From: Ruminococcus sp.
GTDB lineage: Bacteria > Bacillota > Clostridia > Oscillospirales > Ruminococcaceae
Reading direction: 5' to 3'
Length of the DNA: 12,789 bases
Assembly (NCBI GenBank): GCA_019417865.1
Contig: DYCW01000201.1
Span: forward strand, 1 to 12,789
Shown one piece after another: positions 1-7,576 of the stretch (position 1 is its first letter; each line of letters starts with the position of its first letter). The notes under the pieces are model-generated. The model saw nothing but the letters and a program-made list of their open reading frames with translations. It had not been told where the DNA came from and did not search any database. The position numbers and the translations under genes were made by a program.

Positions 1-561
1 CTGCTGATTGGTTTTCTGATTGCCCTCTGCAATCTCTCCAACAAAAAAGGGCTGCGGCTGATTGGCAAGGTGTACACCGATATTATCAGAGGCACCCCAT
101 CTGTGACCCAGCTGATGATTATTTATTTTGTCATTTTTGCGTCCGTTCATTGGCCGAAATGGGTGATTGCTGCGATTGCATTCGGCGTCAATTCCGGTGC
201 ATACGTATCTGAGGTAATTCGAGCTGGCATCCTTTCCGTTGATAAAGGACAAGTTGAGGCAGGGCGTTCTCTTGGCTTAAACGGTCGGCAAACCATGATC
301 AAAATTGTGGTGCCGCAGGCAGTTAAGAATATTTTTCCCGCTCTCTGCAACGAATTTATCACGCTGATTAAAGAAACGGCAATTGTCGGTTATGTTGGTC
401 TGGTGGATATTCAAAAAGCGGGCGATTTTATCAAAACGGCAACCTACGAGGCATTTATGCCGCTGATTGGAACGGCTGTTATTTATTTTGTCATCATCAA
501 GCTGCTGACGATTTTGCTGGGACTGCTGGAAAAACGGCTTAGAAAATCGGAAGTCCGATAA
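1..561 (+). CDS. Polar amino acid ABC transporter permease (5' end cut by window)
   Basis: Inner-membrane permease of a polar amino acid importer (HisM/GlnP type). The frame is open from base 1, so the N-terminus lies outside the window; the GTG at 70 is an internal valine codon, not a start. Visible residues include IIRGTP and the cytoplasmic EAA loop (residues about 86-105 of the fragment, EAGRSLGL followed by a PQAVKN stretch), which docks to the ATPase. Hydrophobic segments flank the loop, and the protein ends in a basic tail (LEKRLRKSEVR). The stop is followed at once by AGGAGGGG, the ribosome binding site of the ATPase gene 12 bases downstream, so the two are one operon. The substrate cannot be told from sequence; the choice of polar amino acid rests on family resemblance. 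Confidence 0.93.
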   Translation: MLIGFLIALCNLSNKKGLRLIGKVYTDIIRGTPSVTQLMIIYFVIFASVHWPKWVIAAIAFGVNSGAYVSEVIRAGILSVDKGQVEAGRSLGLNGRQTMIKIVVPQAVKNIFPALCNEFITLIKETAIVGYVGLVDIQKAGDFIKTATYEAFMPLIGTAVIYFVIIKLLTILLGLLEKRLRKSEVR

Positions 562-573
562 GGAGGGGCGACT

Positions 574-1296
574 GTGATTCGGGTAGAAAACTTACATAAG
601 CATTTTGGGGATCTCAAAGTGCTGACCGGGATTGACGAGCACATTGAAGAAGGAGAAGTAGTGGTTGTGATTGGACCATCTGGTTCTGGAAAGAGCACAT
701 TTCTTCGCTGTTTGAATTTACTGGAAACGCCGACAGAAGGAAAAATCTTTGTAGATGAGGAACAGATCAATGCACCAAAAGTAGATGTCAATCGCATTCG
801 ACAGAAAATGGGGATGGTGTTTCAGCAGTTTAATCTGTTCCCGCACCTGACTGTAATGGAAAACCTGACACTTGCCCCCGTTCTGCTCAAGAAAATGACC
901 AAAGAGCAGGCGATAGAAAAAGGAAATGGGTTACTGGAACGGGTGGGATTGGCAGAAAAGGCAAATGCCTATCCCAATCAGCTTTCTGGCGGACAAAAGC
1001 AACGAATTGCGATTGCAAGAGCGTTGGAAATGGAACCGGAAATCATGTTGTTTGACGAGCCAACTTCTGCACTAGATCCGGAAATGGTCGGCGAGGTATT
1101 GGATGTTATGAAAGACCTTGCAAAATCAGGTATGACTATGGTAGTGGTAACGCACGAGATGGGATTTGCAAGAGAGGTGGCAACCAGAGTGCTGTTTATG
1201 GATCAAGGGGTTGTCATGGAAAGCGGTACACCAGAAGCCATATTCAATCATCCGCAGAACGAAAGAACCAAGCAGTTTTTAAGTAAGGTTCTTTAA
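574..1296 (+). CDS. Polar amino acid ABC transporter ATP-binding protein
   Basis: Cytoplasmic ATPase (240 aa, the usual length for the GlnQ/HisP family) that powers amino acid import. Walker A is GPSGSGKST at residues 34-42, the Q-loop lies in MVFQQFNLFPH, the ABC signature LSGGQ is at 137-141, Walker B ends in D161-E162 (FDEPTSALD), and the switch histidine is H194 (VTHEMGFA). All catalytic motifs are intact. The start is a GTG with a strong AGGAGGGG site (561-568) five bases upstream. It lies between the permease and substrate-binding genes with short gaps, so it is the middle gene of this operon. GlnQ-like naming is plausible, but specificity is not shown. Confidence 0.96.
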   Translation: MIRVENLHKHFGDLKVLTGIDEHIEEGEVVVVIGPSGSGKSTFLRCLNLLETPTEGKIFVDEEQINAPKVDVNRIRQKMGMVFQQFNLFPHLTVMENLTLAPVLLKKMTKEQAIEKGNGLLERVGLAEKANAYPNQLSGGQKQRIAIARALEMEPEIMLFDEPTSALDPEMVGEVLDVMKDLAKSGMTMVVVTHEMGFAREVATRVLFMDQGVVMESGTPEAIFNHPQNERTKQFLSKVL

Positions 1297-1326
1297 ATCA
1301 TAACAATACAAAAAGGAGAGAATGTC

Positions 1327-2097
1327 ATGAAAAAATGGACAAAAATTGTATCACTGGTGTTGGCATCTGTGATGATGCTGGCAGTTCTGGTCGCTTGCGG
1401 AGAGAAGGAGGATGACAGTACCATTACATTTGGTACGAATGCAGAATTTCCGCCATTTGAATATGTGACGGCTAATGGTGTCATCGGAGAATTTGACGGG
1501 ATTGACATGGCAATTGTAAAGAAAATTGGCGAAGACAATGCTTGCGAAGTCAAGATTGAAAATATGGAATTTGATTCTTTATTGCTGGCATTGGAAAATG
1601 GACAGGTGGATGCTGTTATCGCTGGTATGACCATTACAGAGGAAAAGAAAGACGCTGTGGATTTTTCTACACCATACTACACGGCGAAGCAGGTTATGAT
1701 TGTCAAGGAGGATTCTGATATTCAGAAGGCTTCTGACATGGCAGACAAGCAGATTGTCGTATTGCAGGGCTTTACTGGTGAAACTTGTGTCAGCGATATG
1801 GGTTATAAGTATCAATCCTTTAAAAAAGGGACCGAAGCCATTATGGAACTGGTGAACGGAAAATGTGATGTCGTTGTGATTGACTCTGCAACCGCAGAAA
1901 AGTATGTCGAGGACAACGAAGGTCTGAAGATTGTGGAAGACAATGACGCATTTGCCGCAGAGCAGTATGGGATTGCGGTCAAAAAGGGCAATACAGAACT
2001 GTTGGATAAGATCAATGCTTCTCTGAATAAGATGCTGGAGGACGGCACCATTTCTGAACTTTCTGCAAAGTACGCAGAGAGCAGCGATGCAGAATAA
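1327..2097 (+). CDS. Amino acid ABC transporter substrate-binding lipoprotein
   Basis: Extracellular solute-binding protein (256 aa, SBP_bac_3 family) that delivers an amino acid to the permease upstream. A lipoprotein signal peptide runs over residues 1-23 (basic MKKWTK, then a hydrophobic core), with lipobox LVAC and the lipidated cysteine at C24. The mature part opens with FGTNAEFPPFEY and GEFDGIDMAI, typical of the family ligand-binding lobe. Further family stretches are DAVIAGMTIT and VDFSTPYYTAKQVMIV. The ribosome binding site is AAGGAGAG just upstream of the ATG. It is the last gene of the importer operon and is followed by a hairpin terminator. Anchoring by lipid is expected in a Gram-positive cell with no periplasm. 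Confidence 0.95.
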   Translation: MKKWTKIVSLVLASVMMLAVLVACGEKEDDSTITFGTNAEFPPFEYVTANGVIGEFDGIDMAIVKKIGEDNACEVKIENMEFDSLLLALENGQVDAVIAGMTITEEKKDAVDFSTPYYTAKQVMIVKEDSDIQKASDMADKQIVVLQGFTGETCVSDMGYKYQSFKKGTEAIMELVNGKCDVVVIDSATAEKYVEDNEGLKIVEDNDAFAAEQYGIAVKKGNTELLDKINASLNKMLEDGTISELSAKYAESSDAE

Positions 2098-2128
2098 TTG
2101 TATGTAAAAATAAAATGCATTCGTATTG

Positions 2129-2164
2129 TCAGGCTGGCAGGGAAATCTGTCCACCTGATTTTTT
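2129..2164 (+). terminator. Rho-independent terminator after the ABC importer operon
   Basis: Imperfect hairpin: TCAGG, TGG and CAG on the left pair with CTG, CCA and CCTGA on the right. There is one bulged base on each side and a loop of about six bases. It is followed by a run of six T. It lies 31 bases after the binding-protein stop and ahead of the aro promoter, where an operon boundary is expected. Confidence 0.7.
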
Positions 2165-2215
2165 ATTGATTTGATTTCAGAGATAGGGAAATTCTGTTCC
2201 AATGGACATCGCTTG

Positions 2216-2244
2216 TTGACAGCGGAACGGAAAAACGGTATAAT
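2216..2244 (+). promoter_or_regulatory. Consensus sigma-A promoter of the aro operon
   Basis: TTGACA at 2216-2221 and TATAAT at 2239-2244 are separated by exactly 17 bases, which matches the vegetative consensus at all twelve positions. The inferred transcript start near 2251 leaves a leader of only about 40 bases before aroB. That leaves no room for a T-box or peptide attenuator, so regulation (if any) would have to act at the promoter or on the enzymes. Confidence 0.85.
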
Positions 2245-2289
2245 TAAAGAAAAATAAGTGCATAAAACAGTGCGGAAAAGAGAGATACC

Positions 2290-3339
2290 ATGAAAACAAT
2301 TACAGTACATGCCAGCCATACCTATCCCATTTATGTACAGCACGGTCTGCTTGCCAACTGCGGAAGCTATATTCGGCAGACAACAAAAGCTGCTTCTATA
2401 GCGGTCATTACAGATGATATTGTGCAGAAACTCTACGGCGATGCTGTCATAGCTTCCTTGCAGGAAGCTGGGTTTCGGACAGAAACGTTTGTATTCCCGA
2501 ATGGTGAGGCATCCAAATGTGCAAACACATTGTTGAACGTTTACGATTTTCTCTGCGAAAAGCAGTTTACCCGAACAGATGCCATTGTCGCACTTGGTGG
2601 CGGTGTCGTTGGCGATCTTGCTGGTTTTGCGGCGGCAACCTATCTGCGTGGCATGGATTTCATTCAGATTCCCACCACGCTGCTGGCACAGGTGGATTCC
2701 TCTGTTGGTGGAAAGACTGCGATTGACCTGAGCGGTGGAAAAAATTTGGTCGGTGCATTTAAACAGCCAGTTTGTGTCCTTTGCGATCCGGATACCCTGC
2801 GGACATTGCCGCCGGAAATCTTTTCAGATGGCATGGGGGAAGTGATCAAGTACGGTATGATTCGAGACGCAAAGCTGTTTGATCTGCTGGCAACGCATAC
2901 ACAGGAAACGATTTTTTCTGTCTTAGAAGAGGTTATCTGTACTTGCATTTCCATCAAACGTGACGTAGTAGAGGCAGATGAATTTGATACAGGAGAACGG
3001 ATGATTCTCAACTACGGTCATACGCTTGGTCATGCGATTGAGGGCTACTATCACTATGAAACCTATTCACATGGTAGTGCGGTTGCCATTGGCATGTGCC
3101 TGATGGCAGAGAAAACCTGTTCTCCGGAACAGACTGCCGCTCTAAAAGCTTGTCTGGAAGCGTACCACCTGCCGACTTCTGTACCCGTTCCGATGACAGA
3201 ATTGCTGCCGTTCTGTGGTGTGGACAAGAAGCGTGCCGGTAACCAACTGCGGTATATTGTCTGCGAAACTGCCGGAAAGGCAGAAATCCGTACGGCTTCT
3301 GTGGCAGATTTTGCAGCATGGATGGAGGAAAATGCATGA
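2290..3339 (+). CDS. aroB: 3-dehydroquinate synthase
   Basis: Catalyses the second step of the shikimate pathway, converting DAHP to 3-dehydroquinate with NAD+ and a divalent metal in the cytoplasm. At 349 aa it matches the family length. The NAD-binding motif GGGVVGD is at residues 103-109, and DSSVGGKT with active-site lysine K142 is at 136-143. Metal ligands expected by alignment to E. coli AroB are E184 (in GMGEVIKYGMI), H248 (second His of NYGHTLGHAIE) and H261 (YSHGSAVAIG); all are present. The start ATG has only a weak purine-rich site (GAAAAGAGAGA). It is the first gene of the operon, directly behind the consensus promoter, and its TGA overlaps the aroA ATG. Confidence 0.97.
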   Translation: MKTITVHASHTYPIYVQHGLLANCGSYIRQTTKAASIAVITDDIVQKLYGDAVIASLQEAGFRTETFVFPNGEASKCANTLLNVYDFLCEKQFTRTDAIVALGGGVVGDLAGFAAATYLRGMDFIQIPTTLLAQVDSSVGGKTAIDLSGGKNLVGAFKQPVCVLCDPDTLRTLPPEIFSDGMGEVIKYGMIRDAKLFDLLATHTQETIFSVLEEVICTCISIKRDVVEADEFDTGERMILNYGHTLGHAIEGYYHYETYSHGSAVAIGMCLMAEKTCSPEQTAALKACLEAYHLPTSVPVPMTELLPFCGVDKKRAGNQLRYIVCETAGKAEIRTASVADFAAWMEENA

Positions 3340-4580
3340 ATATTCAGGTAGATCCCCGTACCCTCAGCGGAACGGTTTCCATTCCAGCCTCTAAGAGTAT
3401 GACCCATCGGATGCTGATCTGTGCAGCACTGGCAGAGGGCACGTCTGTGATTGAGAAGGTTAGCTTCTCTAAAGACATTACTGCTACCATGGAGGCACTG
3501 TCTGCATTGGGTGCCGTGTTCCATACAGACGGCAGTACGATTACTGTCACTGGGATTGGCGGTGTTGCAGCGGCTAAGACAGCAGAGATAGACTGCTGCG
3601 AAAGTGGTTCTACACTGCGGTTTCTGATTCCAGTTGCGGCTGCCCTCGGTGTGACGGCAACGTTTCACGGACAGGGCAGACTGCCACAGCGTCCCATCAC
3701 TGCTTATGTACGGGAGCTTTCCCGAAATGGCATTACATTTGATTATGCAAATACCATGCCGTTTACCATACAGGGACAACTGCAAAGCGGAACCTATTAT
3801 TTAGAGGGTGATGTTTCCTCTCAGTATGTCACAGGTTTGTTGTTTGCCCTGCCGTTGCTGGCAGGAGATTCTGATATTGTCATGCTGTCTCCGTTGCAAT
3901 CCAAGCCCTATGTGAATTTAACGATTGCCTGTATGCAGCAGTTTGGATTTTGTGTGACCGAAACGGCAAACGGCTATCATATTGAAGGCGGACAAACTGC
4001 ACATGCTTATGATGGTGTGGTAGAGGGAGATTATTCGCAGGCGGCATTTTTTGCAGTGGCAAATGCACTCGGCAATCATGTTACTATGATGAATTTGAAT
4101 CCAGACAGTGTACAGGGGGATAAAATCATCATTGAAATCGCAGAAAAGATGTGGTATAATAAGTGTAATCACAAGCCCGCAGGGATACAAGTGGATGCAA
4201 CAGATATTCCAGATCTAGTGCCCATTCTGGCAGTGTTGGCGACATTCGGCACACAGCCGTCTGTTATTCGTGGTGCAGCTCGTTTGAAAATCAAGGAGAG
4301 TGATCGGCTGCTTGCCACTTCGGAATTGTTGAATCGGCTCGGCGGAAATGTTACGCCGTTTGAGGATGGCTTGCAGGTTCAGCCAGTGGAACGGTTACAG
4401 GGCGGAAGAATTGACAGCTACGGCGACCATCGGATTGCGATGTGTGCTGCCATTGCTGCAACCAGATGCACTGCCCCTGTTGTGATTCAGGGCGGCGAGT
4501 GCGTGGAAAAATCGTATCCGCAGTTTTATGAAGACTATAATCGATTAGGAGGAAATGCTCATGTCATCGTTTTGGAATAA
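3336..4580 (+). CDS. aroA: 3-phosphoshikimate 1-carboxyvinyltransferase (EPSP synthase)
   Basis: Joins shikimate-3-phosphate and PEP to give EPSP, the sixth step of the pathway. I choose the ATG at 3336 (414 aa): GGAGGA at 3324-3329 sits six bases upstream, and the start overlaps the aroB stop as ATGA. An in-frame ATG at 3318 lacks such a site. Conserved elements are K20-S21 and R25 (PASKSMTHR), ESGSTLR at 89-95 (the SGST variant of the usual NAGT PEP/substrate loop), a DYSQAAFF segment, catalytic-type aspartate D293 (TDIPDLVP), KESDR at 320-324 and YGDHR at 362-366. The protein looks complete. Its last 20 bases overlap the start of aroC. Glyphosate sensitivity cannot be assigned by eye. Confidence 0.96.
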   Translation: MNIQVDPRTLSGTVSIPASKSMTHRMLICAALAEGTSVIEKVSFSKDITATMEALSALGAVFHTDGSTITVTGIGGVAAAKTAEIDCCESGSTLRFLIPVAAALGVTATFHGQGRLPQRPITAYVRELSRNGITFDYANTMPFTIQGQLQSGTYYLEGDVSSQYVTGLLFALPLLAGDSDIVMLSPLQSKPYVNLTIACMQQFGFCVTETANGYHIEGGQTAHAYDGVVEGDYSQAAFFAVANALGNHVTMMNLNPDSVQGDKIIIEIAEKMWYNKCNHKPAGIQVDATDIPDLVPILAVLATFGTQPSVIRGAARLKIKESDRLLATSELLNRLGGNVTPFEDGLQVQPVERLQGGRIDSYGDHRIAMCAAIAATRCTAPVVIQGGECVEKSYPQFYEDYNRLGGNAHVIVLE

Positions 4581-5652
4581 CCGGATTTCCATTTCTATTT
4601 TTGGAGAGTCGCATGGTCCATCTATTGGCGTAGTAATTGACAACTTACCACCAGGGGAATATATTGATATGGAGAAGGTTTTGCAGTTTATGGCAAGACG
4701 GGCTCCGAAAAAAGACGGAACGACCACACCGAGAAGCGAAAAGGATTTGCCACAGGTGCAGTCTGGTATGCTGCATAATCGAACAACTGGTGTACCGCTC
4801 TGTGCGATGATTCAAAATACAGATACCCGATCGAAGGATTATAGCAATTTGGAGCGGCTGCCTCGGCCGGGACATGCAGACTATACTGGTGCCATGCGAT
4901 ATCGTGGTTTTCAGGATGTACGGGGTGGCGGGCATTTTTCCGGCAGACTGACAGCACCGCTTTGCTTTGCAGGTGCGGTTTGTGGACAAATTCTGGAACG
5001 GCGTGGTATTTACACAGGTGCTCATATTGCGGCAGTACATGGAATAGAGGACGATGCATTTTCAGAGACAAAAGTATCCAGAGCCGATATTCTGGCAGTA
5101 CGGGAAAAATCCTTCCCTGTCATCAATGACGCACAGGGCGAAAAAATGCAGGAAGATATCCGCAATGCCAGAAAGGGTGGCGAATCGCTGGGCGGTCTAA
5201 TTGAGTGTGCCGTAGTCAATATGCCGGCAGGTGTCGGTTCCCCGATGTTTCAAGGATTGGAAAATACCATTGCACAGTTGATTTTTGGTATCCCTGCTGT
5301 GAAGGGGCTGGAATTTGGTGCCGGTTTTCAAGTGGCAGAGATGGTCGGCAGCCAGAATAATGACCCGTTTTATATTGATGAGAATGGACATGTAAAGACA
5401 AAAACCAATCACCATGGCGGCATTCTGGGCGGCATTTCTTCTGGCATGCCAATCATGATGCGTGTGGCAATCAAGCCAACGGCATCCATTGCAAAACCGC
5501 AGGAGACCGTGGATTTTCGTGCTGGTACAAATGAAATTTTACAGATTCACGGCAGACATGATCCATGTATTGTACCGAGAGCTGTGCCGTGTGTAGAGGC
5601 AGCCGTAAATATTGCATTGTTGTCCCATATGATGGATTATCCGCATTTTTAA
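4561..5652 (+). CDS. aroC: Chorismate synthase
   Basis: Removes phosphate from EPSP to give chorismate, the branch point to Phe, Tyr, Trp and folate; it needs reduced FMN. The start at 4561 gives 363 aa: AGGAGG (4547-4552) is eight bases upstream, whereas the earlier ATG at 4555 is only two bases from it and is too close. Family signatures are the N-terminal FGESHG with H18, RYRGFQDVRGGGHFSGR with H125 in the FMN/substrate region, a GGILGGISSGMP segment, and the C-terminal HDPCIVPRAVPCVEA. It overlaps aroA by 20 bases and so is probably translationally coupled to it. The DUF4364 gene begins 25 bases downstream. Confidence 0.97.
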   Translation: MSSFWNNRISISIFGESHGPSIGVVIDNLPPGEYIDMEKVLQFMARRAPKKDGTTTPRSEKDLPQVQSGMLHNRTTGVPLCAMIQNTDTRSKDYSNLERLPRPGHADYTGAMRYRGFQDVRGGGHFSGRLTAPLCFAGAVCGQILERRGIYTGAHIAAVHGIEDDAFSETKVSRADILAVREKSFPVINDAQGEKMQEDIRNARKGGESLGGLIECAVVNMPAGVGSPMFQGLENTIAQLIFGIPAVKGLEFGAGFQVAEMVGSQNNDPFYIDENGHVKTKTNHHGGILGGISSGMPIMMRVAIKPTASIAKPQETVDFRAGTNEILQIHGRHDPCIVPRAVPCVEAAVNIALLSHMMDYPHF

Positions 5653-5677
5653 ATTCTTATGAGGGAGGGAACCGTGG

Positions 5678-6274
5678 ATGCAGGATGAAAATTTATTGAA
5701 AATGTCGCAGATTGCAACGCCGCCGCTGATGGACACCCATATGGCGAATATCTTAATTTGTTGTCTACTGGAGCAGTTGGACAAACCGATTTCACCGACA
5801 CAGCTGTATGATATTGCAGTGGGAACGGACATCATCAATTATTTTTTCTATCAGGAGGCCATTACTTACTTGCAAAAAAACGGTTCGCTTTTACTGAAAC
5901 AGGATGCGGATGGACATGACTGGTTCTATCTGACGGAAACAGGTGCGGAGTGTGCCAAACAGCTGAAAGAATATGTGGCGAAGCCGTATCGGGATAAGAT
6001 TTTCTTTGAGGCAAAGCAGTATTTCAAGCGGCAGAAACGACGGGAAGAGGTAAAAATCTCTTATGTGCCGCTGAAAAAAGGATATCATGTGCAGGTGCGG
6101 TATCTGGACTTGCAGAGTGACCTGATGGATTTAAAGCTATATGCACCAGATCTAAAACAGGCAAAGTACCTTGGCACGCAGATTATGCGGAATCCGGCTA
6201 ACTTTTATGGGAAGGTGCTGGAGGCGGTTTTCTCCAATCGGGAGGAAGAAGCGGCAGAACAGACAAAAGCATAA
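5678..6274 (+). CDS. DUF4364 family protein, possible winged-helix regulator
   Basis: A 198-aa cytoplasmic protein resembling the Firmicute DUF4364 family. The N-terminal half (about residues 18-95) reads like a winged helix: helices around ANILICCLLEQLD, PTQLYDIAVG and YQEAITYLQKNG, then a wing-like strand pair (GSLLLKQDADGHDWFYLTETG). A basic helix (about 106-125, rich in K and R) and a mixed alpha/beta C-terminal part follow. No catalytic motif is visible. GAGGGAGGG lies upstream of the ATG. Its position 25 bases behind aroC suggests co-transcription with the aro genes. DNA binding is inferred from fold resemblance only; the biological role is unknown. Confidence 0.8.
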   Translation: MQDENLLKMSQIATPPLMDTHMANILICCLLEQLDKPISPTQLYDIAVGTDIINYFFYQEAITYLQKNGSLLLKQDADGHDWFYLTETGAECAKQLKEYVAKPYRDKIFFEAKQYFKRQKRREEVKISYVPLKKGYHVQVRYLDLQSDLMDLKLYAPDLKQAKYLGTQIMRNPANFYGKVLEAVFSNREEEAAEQTKA

Positions 6275-6282
6275 AATAATAT

Positions 6283-6301
6283 AAGTTTGATGGGCAAACT
6301 T
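6283..6301 (+). repeat. Short inverted repeat after the DUF4364 gene
   Basis: AAGTTTG and CAAACTT form a perfect 7-bp stem with a five-base ATGGG loop, flanked further out by AATATAA and TTATATT that could extend pairing. No T-run follows directly, so it may be a 3' end stabiliser or a weak terminator ahead of the stronger one at 6377. Confidence 0.4.
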
Positions 6302-6376
6302 TGTTCGTTAAATTTATATTAAAATAGAAGATGACCAGAGAATGAATTTTTTATCAGATCCATCCTATATTTCTGT

Positions 6377-6413
6377 AAAAACAGATGCTCCTGCAGTGTC
6401 TGTTTTTCTTTTT
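6377..6413 (+). terminator. Rho-independent terminator of the aro/DUF4364 operon
   Basis: AAAAACAGA (6377-6385) pairs perfectly with TCTGTTTTT (6399-6407), with an internal TGC/GCA pairing possible in the loop. The right arm runs into C-TTTTT, giving a near-continuous T tract. It lies between the DUF4364 stop and the corA promoter; the A run on the left could let it work in both directions. Confidence 0.72.
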
Positions 6414-6463
6414 CACAATCCGTTCCTTTTGGTGAAAATCCGGTAAAAAAACAAATTCCGCCC

Positions 6464-6492
6464 TTGCTATTTCAGCAGAAATTTGTTATAAT
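6464..6492 (+). promoter_or_regulatory. Sigma-A promoter of the corA leader
   Basis: TTGCTA at 6464-6469 and a perfect TATAAT at 6487-6492 are spaced by 17 bases. Transcription should start near 6499, giving a leader of about 150 bases before the corA start codon. That is long enough to hold the upstream ORF at 6541 and the hairpin at 6591-6630. Confidence 0.72.
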
Positions 6493-6540
6493 AAAAAGGG
6501 TGTTGTCAGCCCAAATCAAAAACAGAATGGAGGAGAAATC

Positions 6541-6693
6541 ATGCGAGCGGATCCCTATCCCCGACGATGGATTGTAATACAAAATAACATTGCAAAGAGG
6601 GAACATCGCAGCATAGGTTCTGTCTTTGCAGAAAGGCGGAACAATTTTGATTTCCTACTACAAAACCATACAAAATCGTTTGATTGCGTGTAA
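6541..6693 (+). CDS. Putative 50-aa leader peptide upstream of and overlapping corA
   Basis: A short ORF beginning MRADPYPRRWIVIQNN and ending in TAA at 6691-6693. Its ATG has a near-ideal GGAGGAG site (about 6532-6538), better than that of corA itself. It lies inside the corA transcript and ends 47 bases into corA in another frame. I recognise no protein family. The Asp-Pro-x-Pro-Arg-Arg start resembles the Mg2+-responsive MgtL leader peptide of enterobacteria (which starts MEPDPTPLPRRR), and the downstream gene is a Mg2+ transporter, so a regulatory peptide is plausible. Alternatives are a chance ORF behind a strong ribosome binding site, or a small protein with its own role. Conservation has not been tested. 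Confidence 0.45.
   Translation: MRADPYPRRWIVIQNNIAKREHRSIGSVFAERRNNFDFLLQNHTKSFDCV
6591..6630 (+). promoter_or_regulatory. corA: Hairpin just upstream of the corA ribosome binding site
   Basis: TGCAAAGA (6591-6598) and TCTTTGCA (6623-6630) form a perfect 8-bp stem, extended after a small internal loop by GAAC (6601-6604) pairing with GTTC (6617-6620) around a 12-base loop. It sits within the upstream ORF and ends two bases before the corA site AAAGGCGG (6632-6639). A ribosome on the upstream ORF would unfold it, so it could couple leader translation to corA initiation. No T-run follows, so it is not an intrinsic terminator. Confidence 0.5.
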
Positions 6694-7576
6694 TGCACCG
6701 GAAGCGGGCTGCTGGGTTTCTGTGATTGACCCGACGGCACAGGAACGGAAAATGCTGATAGAGGACTTTGGTTTGGACAGCGATTTTATCAAATCCGCAT
6801 TGGATGAAGAGGAGTCCTCTCGTGTGGAACGGGAGGATACCCAAACGCTGATTATTGTGGATACTGCTGTTTCAGAAATTCAGAAAAACGATACGATTGT
6901 GTTTTACACAATGCCGATGAGCATTATTATTAAAGATCAACTGGTATTTACCATTTCCTTGCGGGATAATAAGGTGCTGGAAGATATGGTGGACGGTCGC
7001 CTGCGGAATGTGCAAACCAGCTTTCGCACACAATTTGTGTTGCGTCTGATTATGCAGTTGACTTCTACTTATTTGGTTTATCTGAAACAAATCGACAAAG
7101 CTTCTAATGCTCTGGAACGAGAACTGCACAAAGCGGTGAAAAATAAGCAGCTATTGCAAATGATGGAGCTGGAAAAGTCACTGGTCTATTTTTCCACCTC
7201 CCTCAAGGCAAACGATGCCACAATGAATAAAATTCTGCGTGGTAAGCTGATTAAACTCTACGAGGATGATCAGGATTTGCTGGAAGACGTATTGATTGAG
7301 CTGAAGCAGGCGGAGGAAATGGCAAGTATTTACTCCAGCATTCTTGCCAATATGGTAGATGCGTGCAGCTCCGTGATCTCTAATAATGTCAATATTGTCA
7401 TGTGGCAATTGACCATTGTCACCATTATTCTGGCAATTCCCACAATGGTGTTCAGTTTCTACGGTATGAATACGTTGGATTTGCCTTTTGCAGAGCATAC
7501 TTGGTTTCCAACAGGGATTGCAGTTGTTGCTACGGTACTGACCGCTTTGATTTTATTGAAATACAAGAAAAAATAA
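6647..7576 (+). CDS. corA: CorA family Mg2+ transporter
   Basis: Membrane channel for Mg2+ (possibly also Co2+/Ni2+) of the CorA family, 309 aa. The first 240 residues form the usual cytoplasmic domain, with a long helical, acidic/lysine-rich stretch. TM1 is about 250-271 (MWQLTIVTIILAIPTMVFSF), then the invariant GMN selectivity motif at 273-275, a short loop, and TM2 (WFPTGIAVVATVLTALIL) with a basic tail. No ATG is available: an in-frame TAG at 6614 limits the N-terminus. I prefer TTG at 6647, which gives the family-like MISYYKTI and has AAAGGCGG eight bases upstream; TTG at 6626 is the alternative. The weak site and TTG suggest low or regulated initiation. It faces the CNNM/CorC gene tail to tail. 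Confidence 0.93.
   Translation: MISYYKTIQNRLIACNAPEAGCWVSVIDPTAQERKMLIEDFGLDSDFIKSALDEEESSRVEREDTQTLIIVDTAVSEIQKNDTIVFYTMPMSIIIKDQLVFTISLRDNKVLEDMVDGRLRNVQTSFRTQFVLRLIMQLTSTYLVYLKQIDKASNALERELHKAVKNKQLLQMMELEKSLVYFSTSLKANDATMNKILRGKLIKLYEDDQDLLEDVLIELKQAEEMASIYSSILANMVDACSSVISNNVNIVMWQLTIVTIILAIPTMVFSFYGMNTLDLPFAEHTWFPTGIAVVATVLTALILLKYKKK

Noticed and set aside
1579..2343. 254-residue minus-strand ORF over the substrate-binding protein and aro promoter
   Set aside because: It is an antisense shadow of the lipoprotein gene, crosses a terminator and a promoter, and has no domain signature.
6342..6430. Short plus-strand ORF starting MNFLSDPSYISVK
   Set aside because: It has no ribosome binding site and runs straight through the terminator hairpin at 6377-6413.
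6499..6646. M-box (ykoK) Mg2+ riboswitch in the corA leader
   Set aside because: The leader of about 150 bases is mostly occupied by the upstream ORF, shows only one clear hairpin, and lacks the multi-helix layout and terminator expected of an M-box.
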